Assembly (NCBI GenBank): GCA_002633005.1 | Contig: NMRA01000220.1 | Location: 1 to 64,000, forward strand | DNA length: 64,000 nucleotides | From: Phoronis australis | Taxonomy: Eukaryota; Phoronida; Phoronidae | Direction: 5' to 3' | Part shown: one piece after another, positions 24,287 to 37,172 of the stretch | Layout of the letters: every line of letters starts with the position of its first letter | How positions within the stretch are numbered: the stretch's first letter is position 1 | Program-made: the position numbers and the translations under genes | Notes under the pieces: model-generated | Database searches by the model: none | The model's input: only the letters and a program-made list of their open reading frames with translations | What the model was told of the DNA's origin: nothing

Positions 24287-27200
24287 GAAGCCTTCAAAGA
24301 TCGAAGGAAGAAAAGATCAGAAACCAGTTGCGCAGGTTTGACAGAGGGACTCGGTGTTGTTGCAAAATATTTGCTGGGGAGTTCAAGTAATACCCTTAGA
24401 TCGTGTCTTTTGAAAGGTTTTGCAGTTTCTAGAGAAGACTGTTTTACAGTTTCGTGCGAAGCAAAATGCATAACCTGCCCACAAGATTGCTTAGATTTAT
24501 GGTTTGTTGTATATATTGAATACTATTGTACAGATGTGTAAATAATATTTTGTATTGTACCATACTGCAAACAAGTTACTCGATCTGTTGAAAGAACTAG
24601 GTATTTTTCAAACTAGGCTACCCACATTAATAACCATCAAAAATCCAGATGTGGGAGGTCCATGGTCTGTTTTTGGCTTCAGAATTACTCAATCTCACAT
24701 TCTAGATGTCTAGAAATATTACATAATGGAAGTTGGAGCATGCTAATACCCAAAAATGAGCATTTATTTTCAACAAAAGCTTACCCGAATATACTTTTCA
24801 GTTTCTAGTAAGCCAGAAAATGCCAGTTTGCTACCGTGTACTGGAATGCCTCACTTTCAGAAATTCCTGCCATGACTGTGTGTGTTTTTGGTGACTGTAA
24901 ACCAAATTAGTTATTTTTACGTTGCTCAGGTGTTAAATTCATTAGGATCATGTGTTGAAGGAGCACAAACTGAAAGGGTGGGTTTTAGGTTACCTGGTGC
25001 ACTGCCTGAGGCACCTACTAGGAATTTCTGAAAATTGGTCCACCTAGAGGTATGCCCATGGATGTATTTTTGGATAATTTTCCACAAGTACTCCTTCGGT
25101 GTATTTTCGGTTACTGCGTGCAATTTTTGACAATCTGACACATTGTTCTGAAATAGGTATGTAACATTTTTAGAGTATTTTTTGTTGATTTTGACAAGAC
25201 ATTATATTTTGGGGTCATTTAACGAGATATTGCACGTGGCTGATGCACTGTACTCAGCCCACCCAATGCCATACGTTTCCACTTTGTTCGGAACTATCTG
25301 CCTCATCCAGATCATCTGGCAGATGTCTTGTCAAAAGTCACTCAAACTTTATTATATTGGCTCGGTTGGAGCTTCAGATCACCGAGCTCTCCTGCTCCCA
25401 TCCGTTCCATCATGGTTCTGTAGCTCATAAGTTGATTCTACTCCAGATAAGTATCACTTGTGACTAGTAAATGTCTGGTCAGAGTAGCTTGATGGCATGT
25501 CGCTCAGGTTTCTGATATCACCTCCGGGACATCCTCCCTTCCAACTTCTGCTAAGGAGGACAGGAAGTCCGCTTCCACAGTATGCACATCTCCCGGTGTC
25601 TTGCCCATGTCACATAAAAGCAAGACAGCTTTCTAGGCCGTCGAAAGAGACTCGGCAGTCTCGCCAGCTGTCCTTTGCCCTTGTCATGCACTCCTTTAAG
25701 AAAACAAAAAATCACATCGATCAGACGGTTATGATATCATTTACAAAAAACCTGCGATAAACATTGTCAAAAACGGGGGTGAATACTCTGCCAGATCCCC
25801 AAGAATCATAAGAGTCAAGCAGACCATTGTAGGAGCTAAATAACATTCTTCTATTATTATAGAGGTCTCGAATTACAGAATCTTAAAAGCAATTCCTAAT
25901 ACCACAAGTAACAATTTTTATCTAATTGTAACATCACATTTATATAATTCTTACCGTAATAGCATTTTGCAGAATGAATGCATAAAGCATATAAGCAAAA
26001 CGTTTTATGCGAATCCCAGCTGCCCTTTTCCAAGATGTTTCAATGTCTGATAAGTGTGGGCAAGTACCACTTGTGGCCAGTAAATGTCTGGGATAGCTTG
26101 ATGGCGTGTCGCTCAGGCTTCCGAATCAAATCACTTTCGAAACTTCCTTTCTTCCAATTTCTTCTGCCAGGGAGGCCAGGAAGTCCGCCACCTGAGTATG
26201 CACATCTTCCGCGGTCTTGCCCATGTCACGTAAAAGTAAGACAGCATTCCAGGCTGTAGAAGTAGACCAAGCAGTCTCGCCAGCTATTCTTTGCCTTTGT
26301 CATTTACTCATACAAGAAATCAAATAATGATATCTATCAGATAGTTATATCATTTATAAAAAGCCTGCAATAACCATTGTCAAAAATGGGAGTGAATTCT
26401 TTGCCAGATCACCAAGAATCATGCAAGTCAAGCAGACCACCCTAGGAGCTAAATAACATTCTTCTATTATAGAGATTTTAATTACAGAATCTTAAAAACA
26501 ATTCCTAATAGCACAAATAACATTTTAATCTAATTATAACATGATCACTTTCATGTATTTCTTCATAGCATTTTGCAGAATGAATGCATAAACCATATAA
26601 ATGTAACGTTTCATGTGAATCCCAGCTGCCCTTTTCCAAGATGTTTCAATGTCAGACAAGTGTGAGCATTTTTTAAGTTCTAAATATACTTCAAAACAAA
26701 TGTCACAGGGTCTTCTCATGAACAAGTGCAAGTTTTGAACTTATTGGACTCAACATGCACATACTCTTCAGTCAGTAGATTTCTTTCTGTGAAGCTGTTA
26801 TAAGACAAAAATTCGTCCTTCACCAGGTGTTTTGCTTCGTGCGAAAGTGTATACCCCCTGTCTTCGACGTGTTTCACCCTGACTGCTGCGAGCACCCATC
26901 ACAACTGATGGGATGCCTCATGCACATCAGGCGCTCTCTCGGGCTCGAAGAATTTGGGCTTTGGAGCCAGCAGTCAGGATGTGGCTTCAAATCCTGTCAT
27001 TGGATGTGGCCTCACTTTTCTTGTCGTCAAGCCCTGACATCAGAACCCTTGGCTGTACCATCCCAGTTGTAATTTACAAAGTGCTCCTGTGTGAATGTTC
27101 TCATGGCACAAGATCTTAATCTCTGGCAATGCCAATGATTTCAAGGTTCATGGTATGAGAATCATGGCCATCCAAGCTCAGCAATACTGGATTCCTAATG

Positions 27201-28990
27201 CCCTGTTACAGTTACCTGATTGAAGTGCTTCTAAGAGTTTACGATTAGTGCGAGCTCCATCCAACCATTCCTGTCGCGTGTGCATGTGATATGTAAATGA
27301 TGACAAATACTGTAATACCTTTACATGTAGAATACATTTTGTTACATTTTCATGCAAGGATTGCATTAGTGGGAACCCTGATATTCCTTTTTGAAAAAGC
27401 ATTGAGGTACATCTCCCACTTACGTATTCTTTACTACATCAACTTCGTTTTGTCTGTTGAGTGGATTTTGTAGCACTACTCTCTTCATTTGAAGACCATG
27501 TCCACCAATCTTACTGGAATGGTAGAAGCCGGACCATTTTCTGTGGACTGAGTCTCCTGTATCAGATTTCGAAGTTGTTTACCCTAAAGCCATGTCTTTG
27601 TAGGATTTTGTGTAGTAAGTCATATTCTATAATATATTGTGGTTTTTGTGCACGACTTCTCCAGTGCAGAACAAATTCGAATTGTATTTGACTTTTTGCA
27701 CGAAAAGTCATATCGGAAGACCTGTATACACCCTCTGGTGTCGCATAGGACAGTCGTTACAACTAACAAACCTTTTTCAATCTGTCTTGTGAATGATACG
27801 CAGTTCTGTTTTGACGATTATGAACCGACTTTGGAAATAAGTGTCATTTTCATTTTGGTAGGAGTCTCGTAGTAATGGATGTTCTACTTGACTGTTAAAA
27901 TATTCTGATTTGGTTTACAGTCTTTGTACACTTTGTCAAGTGTTTTACTTGAGGTACGCAATGTGTGTTGAAACCTGGCTTAGATGTGAAAGATTAGTCC
28001 GGGGATCCTAAGAATGTACTCCTGCTGTCCCTGTCTGGGATACATGAACGTTTTGTGCGGCTATAAGCCAATGTTGCATCCAGGAACCTAACTTTTGATT
28101 TAGACCGCTATAAAATTGGTCTCAACTTAGGCTTAATGGGATGAGAAGTGATTTCTGGTATTAAAATGGCGCACGGTGACAAAGCTGTCTCGTAGAGCCT
28201 GATCTCAAGCAATGATGAACTTTGAGATTTTTCAAAGCCCTGAAATCATCTCCAGTTTGTTTAAAGATCAATTTGAGACCAATTTTATAATTGTATGTGC
28301 TCTAAATTAAAAGTTGTGTTTTGTGAAGGACTGACACATAGATCATGTTTTTGTAACACCATATTCAATGTTTCAAAGTACTATTCTCATGGCACAAAAG
28401 CTTCAGTATGTAGTATCCATTTTGCAACATCGGTTTCAAAAATGTATGTCGTATGTATGGTTTTAATATGTACGGCATATTGTGCCCTGTTTATCGTATA
28501 AATGTATGGATGCATGTTGAATATCTGATTATTAGAGAAAGTGAATTCAGGAAAATGCCAATTGAGTGGACTGCTCTGGTCATTTTGGCGTGTATAACTT
28601 AGATGACAAACCTGTGACTAGTATTTACGCTGTCCAGCCTTTGATTTCTGAGGTCTCAACATAGTGTTATGTTCTGTTAGAGAATTATTTGTGACAATGC
28701 AGTATTTGTTGAGTATAACTATTCCACTCATTTGAAAACCTAGGGTAATTCCCACTTGCACGACTCAAATGTCTGCCTGTGTCTAACTGGACAGGATATT
28801 CAATGCATAACAAACCTGTATATTGGTAGTCCAGGGGTGTGTTCTGTAGATGAGAGAGCCTTGCGATAAGGCAACACTCTGAGAAATATCGCTATACTTT
28901 GCGAGCGAAGCACGTTATTCATGTAAGCTTCCTTCGAGAGACTTTGCCTCTCCAAAACTTAGCCTGTATATGTGTTAGCAAGCTCAGTTT
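24287..28990. other. SKA2 3' flank and intergenic DNA, no gene seen
   Basis: After the SKA2 stop, no frame shows family resemblance or a consistent exon chain. AT-rich sequence around 24540-24560 (AATAATATTTTGTATTG) may be near the SKA2 3' end but has no canonical poly(A) signal. The only clear structure is the repeated unit at 25440-26720. Confidence 0.5.
25440..26720. repeat. Tandem repeat of a roughly 600-bp unit (two copies plus part of a third)
   Basis: The second unit starts at 25963 (CATTTTGCAGAATGAATGCA) and the third at 26570 with the same words. Copies one and two share TAAATGTCTGG, GTGTCGCTCAGG, AGGAAGTCCGC, GTCTTGCCCATGTCAC and GCAGTCTCGCCAGCT, and end in ACAGAATCTTAAAA. Divergence is moderate, so this is not an assembly artefact. 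Similarity continues across what would be codons, with stops and indels, and I find no conserved protein. Confidence 0.7.
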
Positions 28991-29014
28991 CAAGTGAGTC
29001 TCACAAGTATCGTA

Positions 29015-30367
29015 GGCCAAGTGTGACATAAGTCCGATTTATTACTGAAATAATTTGCAATCTATCCCAGAAATAAGTCTTTAGCCAATAAGAAGCAAGG
29101 AATAATTACTGTAATAAATGTTTATTACAGTAATTAATGTTTATTCGAGTAAAAATTATTTATTACTAGAATAAATCAATCAGTAGCCATGAATAATTAC
29201 TGTAAGAAATATTTATTATAGTAATAACCATTTATTACAATAATAAATATTAATTACTGTAATAAATCAACCAATGAGATGTCGGGGGTAATTTCAGTAA
29301 TAAATATTTATTACTGAAATTTAGTCATAGACAACCAGTCAGTAAAGTACTAATTCAACCAATAAGAAAAGTCGACAGGTGTACTTTCATGAAGAATTTG
29401 TGCAAAATTTTAAGGAGGTGTAAATGAGTGTGTCAGAGGTTTATTGATGACTGTGTTAAGGAAAGCACTAGCAGAGTGATGAGTTGGCTGGAAATGCAAA
29501 ACTTCATTTTTTCCACAAACACTTTGAGGCCATTGGCATTCGGATTATTCTAGAGACAACAATTAAATGTGTTGGTGATTCATTTATTAGATAATGTAAG
29601 GGTTTTTTGTAAATGTCAAAGATGAGATTCATTTGCAATTGAAACATACAAAAACTCGATTTATTAATATTTAACTGTCTTATTCCCCGAACTCAGGTGC
29701 AGCAAGTTTAAGTTACCGGTAGTTTTTACATTGAATGATAATTTAGCTTGGACTATATTTACTATAATTCTTTTAGCAATGCATGTAAGTTGTTCATACA
29801 CATACCAGGAAAACCTTTGAATGAACTACAAACCTTTTTTTTAGCTTGAAGAGTGACAAAACTGGTGATGGAAATGCTAAATCAACGTTGTTGTCCTTTG
29901 CTACCTTGAGAATAAAGAGTACGTGCACAAGGACAGGGTTGACACTTGCGTGTTCCTCAATACCAGTAGCTGCACCAAACAGGAAATCCTTTCACGATAT
30001 TGGCTTTACATAAATGACTTGAATGTAATGTCATTTCTCCTTGGTCTTGGTCACATGTGAATGAAAGAGTGTTATGAATTATGTTTATATCTATACCTGC
30101 CTCTGGCCAACTCTTTTTTATGCCTTTTTGTAGATCCCGTTGTTTATTTTTTACTGCACCTTATGCTATGAGAATTTTAAAATGGGAGTACCTTATGCCA
30201 CGTGAATGTAATTATTCCTGGCTTCTGATTGGTTGATTTATTCCATTAATAAATATTTATTACTGGAATACAGTAATTATTCTTGGTTTCTGATTGGGTA
30301 GAGAATTATTACTGGAATAAATTGCGAGTTATTACAGCAATAAATCGGACTTATGTCGCACTTGGCC
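29015..30367. mobile_element. 1.35-kb TIR element with AT-rich inner repeats
   Basis: The ends are inverted: left GGCCAAGTGTGACATAAGTC, right the complement of GGCCAAGTGCGACATAAGTC. Similarity goes on about 130 bp inward (CGATTTATT, GAATAATTACTG). Just inside the left end, a short motif of the type TTTATTACAGTAATAAA is reiterated with both strands alike (29100-29330), giving many potential hairpins. No transposase is recognised in the middle; no clear target duplication. Confidence 0.65.
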
Positions 30368-30753
30368 AGCAATACACGAGATCATATGCTTGTGCGCGAG
30401 ATATCACCATAAGCTACTAGCGAATTACACACTATCGTGGTCTCTTACACTCGCTAGTATTTTGGGCTAGGGTCTGCTACACTTGCTACTCAATCATGTC
30501 TCTACACGTTTGTGTTTGTGTTTGTCTATAATTATGGTGCTAATCTTTCGTAGTTCGGGTTGCTCTGTAGAGGTTGTTGATTGCAAAAACATTATTTTTC
30601 GAACTAATAAAAATAAGTTAAATGTCATCTTAATTTGTCTCTATTCCACACCAGTGAATCAAATTGAAACATTGCATACTTTGACAAACTATTCATAAAC
30701 GGTATTTTTGTTTCCACGGTTTCAAATAAACTTCCAGTTCCCTTGTTCAAAAC

Positions 30754-30759
30754 TTTATT
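30754..30759 (-). promoter_or_regulatory. Candidate poly(A) signal of the FBXO39-like gene
   Basis: Canonical AATAAA on the minus strand about 100 nt beyond the stop codon at 30860. Confidence 0.55.
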
Positions 30760-30859
30760 AAGTCGTAGCATGGTTTTTTGTACATCAAGTTGGAAAGCAG
30801 TCATCAAATTATGGTCTGGTTAGTTAATATGAAAGGGAACCGTTGGTCTGTCGATTTCG

Positions 30860-33800
30860 TCAGTCCTCAAAGCCGATGATGAGGTCAGAGGTGAACTTGA
30901 AGTCGAGCCTACGGTGGTAGATCATTGGTCGATACTCGTCTTCGATGTCTGTCAACTCTGTAAACTGGGTATCGGTTAGCCCAGTTAGAATAGCGTGGAA
31001 CCTGTGTAAATCTGAAAAAAATCAGGCATGCATTTTTCAACTGCCATCACAGCGCCGCTTCGTTTGGGCAAACCACGGCAGAGCTAACCGAAGCGTATTA
31101 GGCATGTGAACGAGGTTTACACTCTAGCAAACGCGACTTCCGCTTCTGGAAAAGCAGAACATCTTTTACGAAAGAGTTGTCACAGAGACAGTTTGTAAAG
31201 GTCTAAGCAATAGCAGCCGTGTAGGAAATAGAAAACGGGCAATGTCATCAATTCTTTTTGGCCCTCGTTGAACAATTGTGAAACGATATCTTAACAGCTA
31301 TGAACCATGTTTTGATAAAAAAACAACATTCGTCACGGGTATTTGCACTTCGAAGACAACGCCATGGCGTAATTTTCCATTCTTTGGATTGACATTTGTT
31401 CCAGTAACACGCCAGAGATAACCGTTACTGCCTTGCTGCTTATGCGGCAGAAGTTAACCTACAAGCAACTCAACTAGCCCCTAGGGCCGGTTCCAAGAGT
31501 TGTCTCTACGCATCTGGTAAGTTAGTCAGAATTAAGAGAAAACCTTAGTCAAAAGCTTAAATCAACCTTAACAACTCGTTTTTGAAACGAACTTGAGGCA
31601 AATCTGAGTTTTAGTTAAGATTTGTCCTCGCTAAGTCATTTTTCTTGGAACGCCCTTACAAAAATGAACTTAAGTTTTCATCGAAAAACTTAAGTTTTTG
31701 GTCTGAAAAACTTAAGTTTTTGGCGAAAACTTAAGTATTTTGGAACAAGTTTTTTGGAACGAACGCGGTCCCCTGTAACATACGAACGGGCCTCTGTGAC
31801 ATAACGAACGGGCATTTCTTACCAAGTCTATTAATCGTTTCTAATCTTAGCATAAATTCAAAAGACGAGGCCAATTTTATAACGGCAAGTGACATGAGTC
31901 AAATGTTGTTTGAGACGGAACGTTGCACCTTTAAGTCTCAGAATCGTAACAAGGTTTCATCAAAGGCACGTCTAAGGAGAACCACTGCCTAATTGCACGC
32001 AAATATTAAATTTTGTTAATCCATTTAATTGAGACTCCGAGAATGTCATGATCAAGTTAATATAGAATGGAATCTGTTTTTTCCTGAAGTTTAAAGAGAA
32101 CTTTTCCATACTTATTTTTTCGTCCAGTTGCAGCTGACATATCTCCTCCACCGTATCCACGTTCAGGGCTGCGTTTACATCAAGCTTTTCTAAGGCCTTG
32201 CACTTCACAACGAGCACCTTCAGCGCCTCGTCGTACTCCTCGGGACTGGTGTCAATTTCCAGGGACAATTTCTCTTGAAGAAAATTATTCGCTGTGACAA
32301 TGACCAGACATATTTGTCAAAAAAACATTGTATTTTTTTGCTTCTGGTTGTAACTTGAAAGTCTCTTTTCTATATGAGCACAACTGGTGCACTCATGAGA
32401 TGTAGATTTTATGAAGTGAATGTGTCCTGCATGGCTATGAATGTTCTAATAGGTACAAACATTTCATGGTTAGTAGCGCCATAATGTTCCATGCAACGTT
32501 TAAAAGACAACGAAACTGGCACATATTCAAAGGTTACCCTGAAGACAATTACTAGTCAAAAAGTCCGAGAAAATGACCCTAGTGATCTCGAGAACAATCG
32601 GTTATCCAACAAAATAGGAAAGTTGTTTGAAAAAAACTACTGTGAACTATCACTATATTTCACGTTTTGAAAAGCTTGAAATCTGAGTGTTCGATTGAAA
32701 AGGGCGTCTTGTTTACACTTAAAACCCCCAGTTGATAAGTCTTTCCAGTTGAAGGCAGCCAAATGTCAGTTTATACAATCAATGTTCCAGTAACTTAAAG
32801 GCAATGTTTTGACTGCCACTGGCTAATGAGACAATCATTTTATGAACTTATTATGGAAGATTTGACTGTCACTAATTGGAGAGACTATGAATTAAGGTCG
32901 TTACAGTGTTTAAAACCACCATTTACCTTATTCTGACAAGTGGTTACATTGTCAGCATCATTAAACTTTCTTTTATATAACATTACATGTCGCAATCATG
33001 AAAGCAATGTCCCCAAAACGACAAAATTGAATTAAAGCGACGTCAAATGGAAGTTTCTTAGCTCCACGGACATAAGTGTTACGCATGAACGTACTCAGCG
33101 CCAATTTGTCATGTCTACCAACACGCGAGTTTCTTGTAAAAACTTGTGCCATGTCCCCGCTTCTCCGAAGTCCGCAGGAAAAAGGTCAAATGCTAAGTTG
33201 TTACAACTACTGGGAATGCAACGCCTTGCCATTCCTTATCATACCAAAAACGGCGAGAAAACGAGCAATATCTGGTGACTTTCCACACTAAACAAAATGG
33301 AGGGTGACCGGTGCTGCGATTGATTATCCCGATTTTACGTTGTATGTTTCGACCAATAAATGTTCCTAATTCGAGACCAGCTAATGAAGATATCGTCAGA
33401 TAATGTTTGAGGGTGTTCTAATGTGACAGCTGATCGACTGGTGAAGTTGTTTTTTTATATTTTTTGTTGGTGTTTTTGGTACGAATTTGGTGATTTTAAG
33501 CACTTTAAGTGTTAATAGAATGTCCCTTTGAAAGGCAAGTGTTATTGAAACGCCGAGTGACTTCTAACTAATGGATTTGTCAAAGGTTATTTGAAAACTG
33601 TCCCGGCAAAGAAAACCAGACTCTGTAAACATGCGCAAAGTAACCTTACTCATTTTGGAGTGAAAATTGTTCGTGATATATTGCAGGACGTCAACGACCT
33701 TCCACGTTTCCTCTTCGGTGTAGTAACCTGTCCAAATATGCAAAGAACGTAAGGGAATCTGTGGTACCAGAGCTCTAGTGATTTCTTCATAACCATTAAC

Positions 33801-36588
33801 CTGTAGTGGAATTATAGGCCTACTATTCTGTGTTTTATACTAACCGCTTTCTGCTACACCGAACGAAGTTTTTAACATCATCGGGCAAAGTTTCGGATGG
33901 GTACCGTACCTATTCACTTGGTGCGTCTCTCGGTAGATCGGACTAATTCTATGAGAACTTGGTGCTATCAAGACAAGTTGAAAAGCAACTACAGCAAACG
34001 ATATACACTCTCTACCCTTCCGACTTTGTGACCAGAAAGAGCGCATCAAGTGAGGTGTTCTGCCGAGAAGTTCAGCCGATTCTGGAGACCGTAAGCCTCC
34101 AACCATCTGGGGTGCGATTCGTAAAGCAAGTTTCTTGCTAGCTTATTGTGATTACACAAGACGACGCAAAATCACGGTAATGAGAAGCGAGTGTCTAGCC
34201 AGCGAACTTACTACTGAGCATAGACTAACAAAATGTGCGTCACTGAGGTGAGTAAACAAACAGTTAAAGTGTGGGAGTAAACTCACTGTCTCCTTTCCGT
34301 TTTGCGAGATTCCTCAAGCGTCTCGCTAGTGTCTTGCGTCACCGAACGCGCTCAGGGCCCGGGGTCTAATCCTTGTATTCGAACTCGAACTTAAACTATA
34401 TTTGACATTTCCCGTCCTGTTTTAATCACTTAATACAAGTTCGCACTTGATGACCCCTAGATTTGAGCTGTAAACTCGTGTGAAAAATTGAGTTTTGGAG
34501 TACAGGGTGCTGGGTTCATCAAGTGCTATTATTATGGGCGGCGCAGCACTAAAATAAGTGGGGGGCTATAGCCCATATGGTGCGCCAGGACTGAAATAAG
34601 TGGGAGGAGCTGTAGCTCCTTCCCCCCTCCTCCAGCCCCATATATGGTGCACCACCCATGTAATAGTCGTAAATAATAATATACTTGAGTACGTAATTGT
34701 AGTCATCTATCTTGAGTTTGTAGCACAAGGTCGATTTCGAGTACATTAGACCATGGACTCGGCCCTCGATTGTTCCATACTAGAAACGCGACAATTGGGC
34801 CGTCCCGGGTTACACGGCGATAGCGTTCTCCTTTGTCCCGGAGATGAGAAAGTGAGTGAGGCTGGTTTTGGAAATCAAGCACATTTTCGTGTCTCTCATT
34901 GATGTCGGGAAGACGAAGAATTTCAAATCACGCATCCAATGGTATTTATCTAGTTTATCAAACGTTTTCACGTCGGAGTTGCAGCACACACCACAGCAGT
35001 AATTCTTAGAGTAATGCAACCGAGAAAAGCTTGTAAATAGTCAGACAGCCACAAATAACACGGGAAACTCCAGTGGCACGAAAACAGGCAGCAAATTTGC
35101 CTAGCTGACGTATGTTTACGGCATTGTGGGTAAATACAGCGAGATTCGACTGTCACAGTGTAATCCGGGACAGCCCTATTGGTGCAACTACGCCTTTGCC
35201 GCGCTTCTGACGATCGGGTTGCTGGGTTTTGAATTCGTTAACTGGTACCACTGTTACATGGAACAAAGCCTCGTGAAGTCACATTCTCGTTCAAAATAAA
35301 ACACTATACAATGAAAATTCTTTGCAAAGCTGCATTAAACCCGTGATTTTTGTCAAAAAGGTTGATTTAGGCCACTTAGCGTTACAAAACTGGTGTTATA
35401 TTGTTACGCAGTTTATAAGTGTTCTCTGGGCTCGGGAAGAATGAAGACCAAGTTCAGATTTCAGGTCCCAGCGTGGTCTCGACCTGAGCCCAAATAGCGA
35501 ACTGTCGGTTCTTTCGAAGTGCAGAAATGACGTCTAAATTCACCAATGACGAATTTGAGACCAATTTCATAATTGTAAGTTGTATAAATCAAAACTTTTT
35601 TCAACAGAAAGCACGGGTTTTATACGTCTTTATAAGTACTAGTTAATAAAAAGGTTGATTTCTTTCTCACCTGATCGAAATCAAAGTCAACTTTCAATGA
35701 CGGGCAAGAATTAGAAAGCTTCTTCCAGCTGTATCCGTCGATTTTGTGAAAATGCGGGTCACTTTTGTACACTTTCACACTCATATACTGAAGCTTTTTA
35801 ACGTTAGTCTTTGCCAGCCCGAGCAGGATTTCATCAGATATGCAGTTGTAATTTAGATGAATCCTTATAAGGCCGGTGAATTTGCTCATCAGATTTATGA
35901 ACCGTTCTATCCTAAACACCGCTTGTCTCGAATGGAAGTAATCTTCCAGATTCAAGTACTCCACGTATATGCCATTGTTCTGCACCACTGCTTCCAATAT
36001 GCGGCACCCGCTGTTGACCTGTATCATACCAGCCGACAAGTTGAGGTTTACCAGCATCTTTTGACCGCGCAAGAATCGAGAGAGAGAAAGTAACATTTTC
36101 TCTCGTGTGAATTCAAACCTCCAGTATCTATCCAACTCTAAACCGCTGATGTCAAAATAATTAAGTTGTGTTTTAGCTCCGAGTGCTGTCATTAAGTTTG
36201 TTATTACTTTCTGAAATCTTTTACACGTGCTGTACGAAGGATGTCTGCATTTTATTGTTAACTTTTTGAGATGAGCGCCAAAATTATTCACAAATCCCAG
36301 CGCCTTAGATTCGCTCTTCGCTATGCGGCTTGTCCCAAAGTCAAAGGACCTCCACCGCCACAGACAGGGTGACTTAAACAATGCGGAAAACTTTTTGCAT
36401 GTCAACGCCAATCGAGCTCGATCACTGTCTTTTAGAAATTTGAAAATCTCGACAATAACGACTTCGGGTAAGCGTGACCAATCAAAGCTGTTCACGTGAG
36501 AGAGGTCATGGTCAGAACACGAGAGAGAATACAGGAAAGTGCTTTCAGAAGAACTTGTTGACACCCAGCTTTGTGAGCTCTCGGCCAT
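30860..36588 (-). CDS. FBXO39: FBXO39-like F-box protein, 4 exons, 460 aa
   Basis: Exons on the minus strand: 36588-35671, 33800-33650, 32273-32112, 31011-30860 (1383 nt, GT-AG, phases continuous). Residues 37-82 form the F-box (WSRLPEVVIVEIFKFL, ALTCKKF, CLWRWR), which binds SKP1 in SCF ubiquitin ligases. The rest matches FBXO39 end to end: ELDRYWR, then LNLEDYF and HLNYNCISDEILLGL (family: LNIEDYF, LNLNYNCISDELLENL), QIPLRSLHIWTGYYTEEE across exon 2, a leucine-rich segment in exon 3, and a C-terminus in exon 4 with the family's EDEYR-type region. Length is close to human FBXO39 (442 aa). The substrate is unknown. The start is the first ATG of the open frame, giving a Ser-rich N-terminus before the F-box. 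The exon 1 frame runs on for 50 nt past its donor but the spliced version fits the family. Confidence 0.9.
31480..31760. repeat. Fold-back repeat with AACTTAAGTT units
   Basis: Four close copies of a self-complementary unit around AAACTTAAGTTTTTGG at 31667-31740, plus flanking matching ends (GGTTCCAAGAG at 31490; TTCTTGGAACGCCC at 31650; TTTTTTGGAACGAACG at 31748). In the last FBXO39-like intron. Non-coding. Confidence 0.5.
34530..34665. repeat. Small inverted-repeat element
   Basis: ATGGGCGGCGCAGCAC at the left and GGTGCACCACCCAT at the right, with two internal copies of ACT.AAATAAGTGGG and CCCATAT.TGGTGC.CC in both orientations. In FBXO39-like intron 1. Confidence 0.45.
34825..35019 (-). 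other. Possible small exon nested in FBXO39-like intron 1
   Basis: An ATG-started minus-strand frame opens with YSKNYCCGVCCNSD and later has FFVFP. It starts about 100 bp downstream of a GCATTGTGGG box (35121-35130), which on the minus strand reads CCCACAATGC as in ZNF143-type promoters. The Cys pair and FFVFP hint at a THAP-like zinc finger, but the required C..H pair is not found. Function unassigned. Confidence 0.2.
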
Positions 36589-37172
36589 TTCTGTGACAAC
36601 GTGCGGCTGGGGCCACTAATGACGTAATCAATGAGGATTTCGTAGCAGTGTCGTCATGGAGCTGTGGTGTATTCAAGCAATTGATTGGACATCAACCAAA
36701 CTTCGAAATGTGATATGATGAATGCTGGTCATGACATTGAATAATGGTTTGATTTGTATTGTGCTGAGCTATTGAAAATAAACAAATTGCGCAGAAATGC
36801 ATGTTGTTGCCAAGATCAACAGAGATAAAATTATTGATATTGGCTGTCCAAATAGTTACAATTACCAATTGCTATAACAATGATACGCACTACCTTCGTT
36901 GTAATAGCCTAGCTGCTAATGAATTACTCTCATCAAACACTGTTACCCAGGAACCTAATTATATAGAACTAAAGTTTTTAATGAGGTAAGCCCTTGATTC
37001 GATGACCGTGTTCTTTTTGATAGGTATGGACCATATGCACAGTATACCTACTATAACACTTGGCTAGGTCTACTATAAGCATTTCGGCCACTTGGCAGAG
37101 TTCAGTTCGAAACGTAAAATGACAAATACGGCATCTCTTGTATGTTTCTCAAGCATGACACAGGTGACGAGT
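36589..37172 (-). promoter_or_regulatory. Intergenic interval holding the FBXO39-like promoter
   Basis: 584 bp between the FBXO39-like start codon and the stop codon of the transporter upstream on the same strand. It must hold the transporter's 3' UTR and the F-box gene promoter. ATTAAA on the minus strand near 36976 could serve as the transporter's poly(A) signal. No TATA box stands out. Confidence 0.4.

Noticed and set aside
31972-32111. Frame extension after FBXO39-like exon 3
   Set aside because: The donor at 32112/32111 joins in phase to the exon with the conserved C-terminus.
35620-35670. Frame extension after FBXO39-like exon 1
   Set aside because: The donor at 35671/35670 joins in phase to an exon that continues the FBXO39 similarity.
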